In this document: piece by piece, positions 63,713-64,000 of the stretch
Numbering within the stretch: position 1 is the stretch's first letter
Layout of the letters: every line of letters starts with the position of its first letter
NCBI GenBank assembly: GCA_030693065.1
Contig: JAUYBL010000010.1
Coordinates: 124,001-188,000, forward strand
DNA: 64,000 nucleotides
Reading direction: 5' to 3'
Source: Methylococcaceae bacterium
GTDB lineage: Bacteria > Pseudomonadota > Gammaproteobacteria > Methylococcales > Methylomonadaceae
Notes under the pieces: generated by a model
Databases searched by the model: none
What the model was told of the DNA's origin: nothing
What the model saw: only the letters and a program-made list of their open reading frames with translations
Made by a program: the position numbers and the translations under genes

Positions 63713-64000
63713 TTACCATGTTGTACAAACCTCCAATAGCCCGGACGACCCAGCATAATCTCTAGCACTGGAGTATCGCCAATGCACCGCCTCATCTACA
63801 TAGCCACGCTTAACTGGATTTTGGTGAATATATTCAATTTTTTGCCGCATCATCTCCTCGCCTTGAATCAGCTCAGGATGCACACCTTCCTGCCAAAATT
63901 GATAGGCACGATCATTTTTATGGGCTTTTTTGTAAAACGCTAATTGCTCCAGAATTTGCCTGACATTGTGCTCAGCAAGATATTGAATCAGGTTTTTTGC
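63713..64000 (-). CDS. REP-associated tyrosine transposase (RAYT), C-terminal part
   Basis: The minus-strand frame is open from the right window edge to a TAA at 63713-63715, giving 95 residues of a truncated-by-window protein. It carries the Y1-transposase/RAYT C-terminal signature: YQFWQEGVHPELIQ, then KIEYIHQNPVKRGYVDEA and HWRYSSARDYAG. RAYTs are single-copy HUH-like transposases that mobilise or maintain REP repeats. The catalytic tyrosine and HUH motifs would lie beyond the edge. A REP hairpin follows its stop. Confidence 0.9.
   Translation of the reverse strand, partial: AKNLIQYLAEHNVRQILEQLAFYKKAHKNDRAYQFWQEGVHPELIQGEEMMRQKIEYIHQNPVKRGYVDEAVHWRYSSARDYAGSSGLLEVCTTW

Noticed and set aside
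1-64000. tRNA, rRNA or CRISPR arrays
   Set aside because: No cloverleaf-like segment, rRNA string or regularly spaced repeat was seen on reading both strands.

Overview
The window looks like chromosome from a gammaproteobacterium with moderate GC. Gene order such as suhB/trmJ/iscR and smc-zipA-ligA, the use of SMC rather than MukB, a VPLPG-type PEP-CTERM protein with an exosortase, and an IS1595-type insertion sequence would fit a methanotroph-like Methylococcales genome. No methane-oxidation gene is present, so that assignment is inference.

Layout. 0-7.3 kb is housekeeping: a family 4 uracil-DNA glycosylase (cut by the left edge), rimI, suhB, trmJ, a short iscR-cysteine desulfurase-iscA cluster, dnaB and alr. 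7.4-18.7 kb is mixed: an isolated GT-B-like glycosyltransferase, a secreted nine-haem cytochrome with Ig-like repeats, rnr-rlmB, a YidE-type transporter, an EamA transporter and an L,D-transpeptidase lipoprotein.

18.8-28.2 kb is the most striking part. It holds a photolyase, a DUF1499 protein, a DUF523-DUF1722 protein and an SDR around a divergent promoter. Next comes a five-gene run (SRPBCC protein, short LOV photoreceptor, fatty-acid hydroxylase, MsrP, MsrQ), then a BLUF-PsiE membrane photoreceptor and a MerR/B12-binding regulator of the CarH/LitR type. Three chemically different photoreceptor types (flavin LOV, flavin BLUF, adenosylcobalamin) thus sit within 5 kb beside DNA repair and periplasmic methionine-sulfoxide repair genes. 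The B12 regulator is followed on the same strand by a compact late cobalamin operon (cobS-cobC-cobD-cobQ-cbiB-cobU, 28.3-33.5 kb). I read this as a light and photo-oxidative stress module wired to its own chromophore supply.

33.5-48.7 kb returns to cell-envelope and chromosome functions: ppk2, mltB, a phosphatase-like protein that has lost its metal-binding motifs, psd, a lone FlhB C-terminal-domain protein, queF, smc, zipA, a divergent ligA, a DUF484-GGDEF cyclase, an exosortase with its EpsI partner, and a membrane GH17 protein.

48.8-64 kb is accessory. It contains a Septu-like ATPase/HNH pair (ptuAB), a 5'-truncated TonB receptor, a PEP-CTERM protein that is a likely exosortase substrate, an intact TonB receptor with an IS1595-type element inserted directly upstream, a D-cysteine desulfhydrase/ACC deaminase homologue, a type I restriction HsdR, and a REP hairpin next to the 3' end of a RAYT (REP-associated tyrosine transposase). 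Several palindromic intergenic repeats are scattered through the window; one has overrun the end of cobD.
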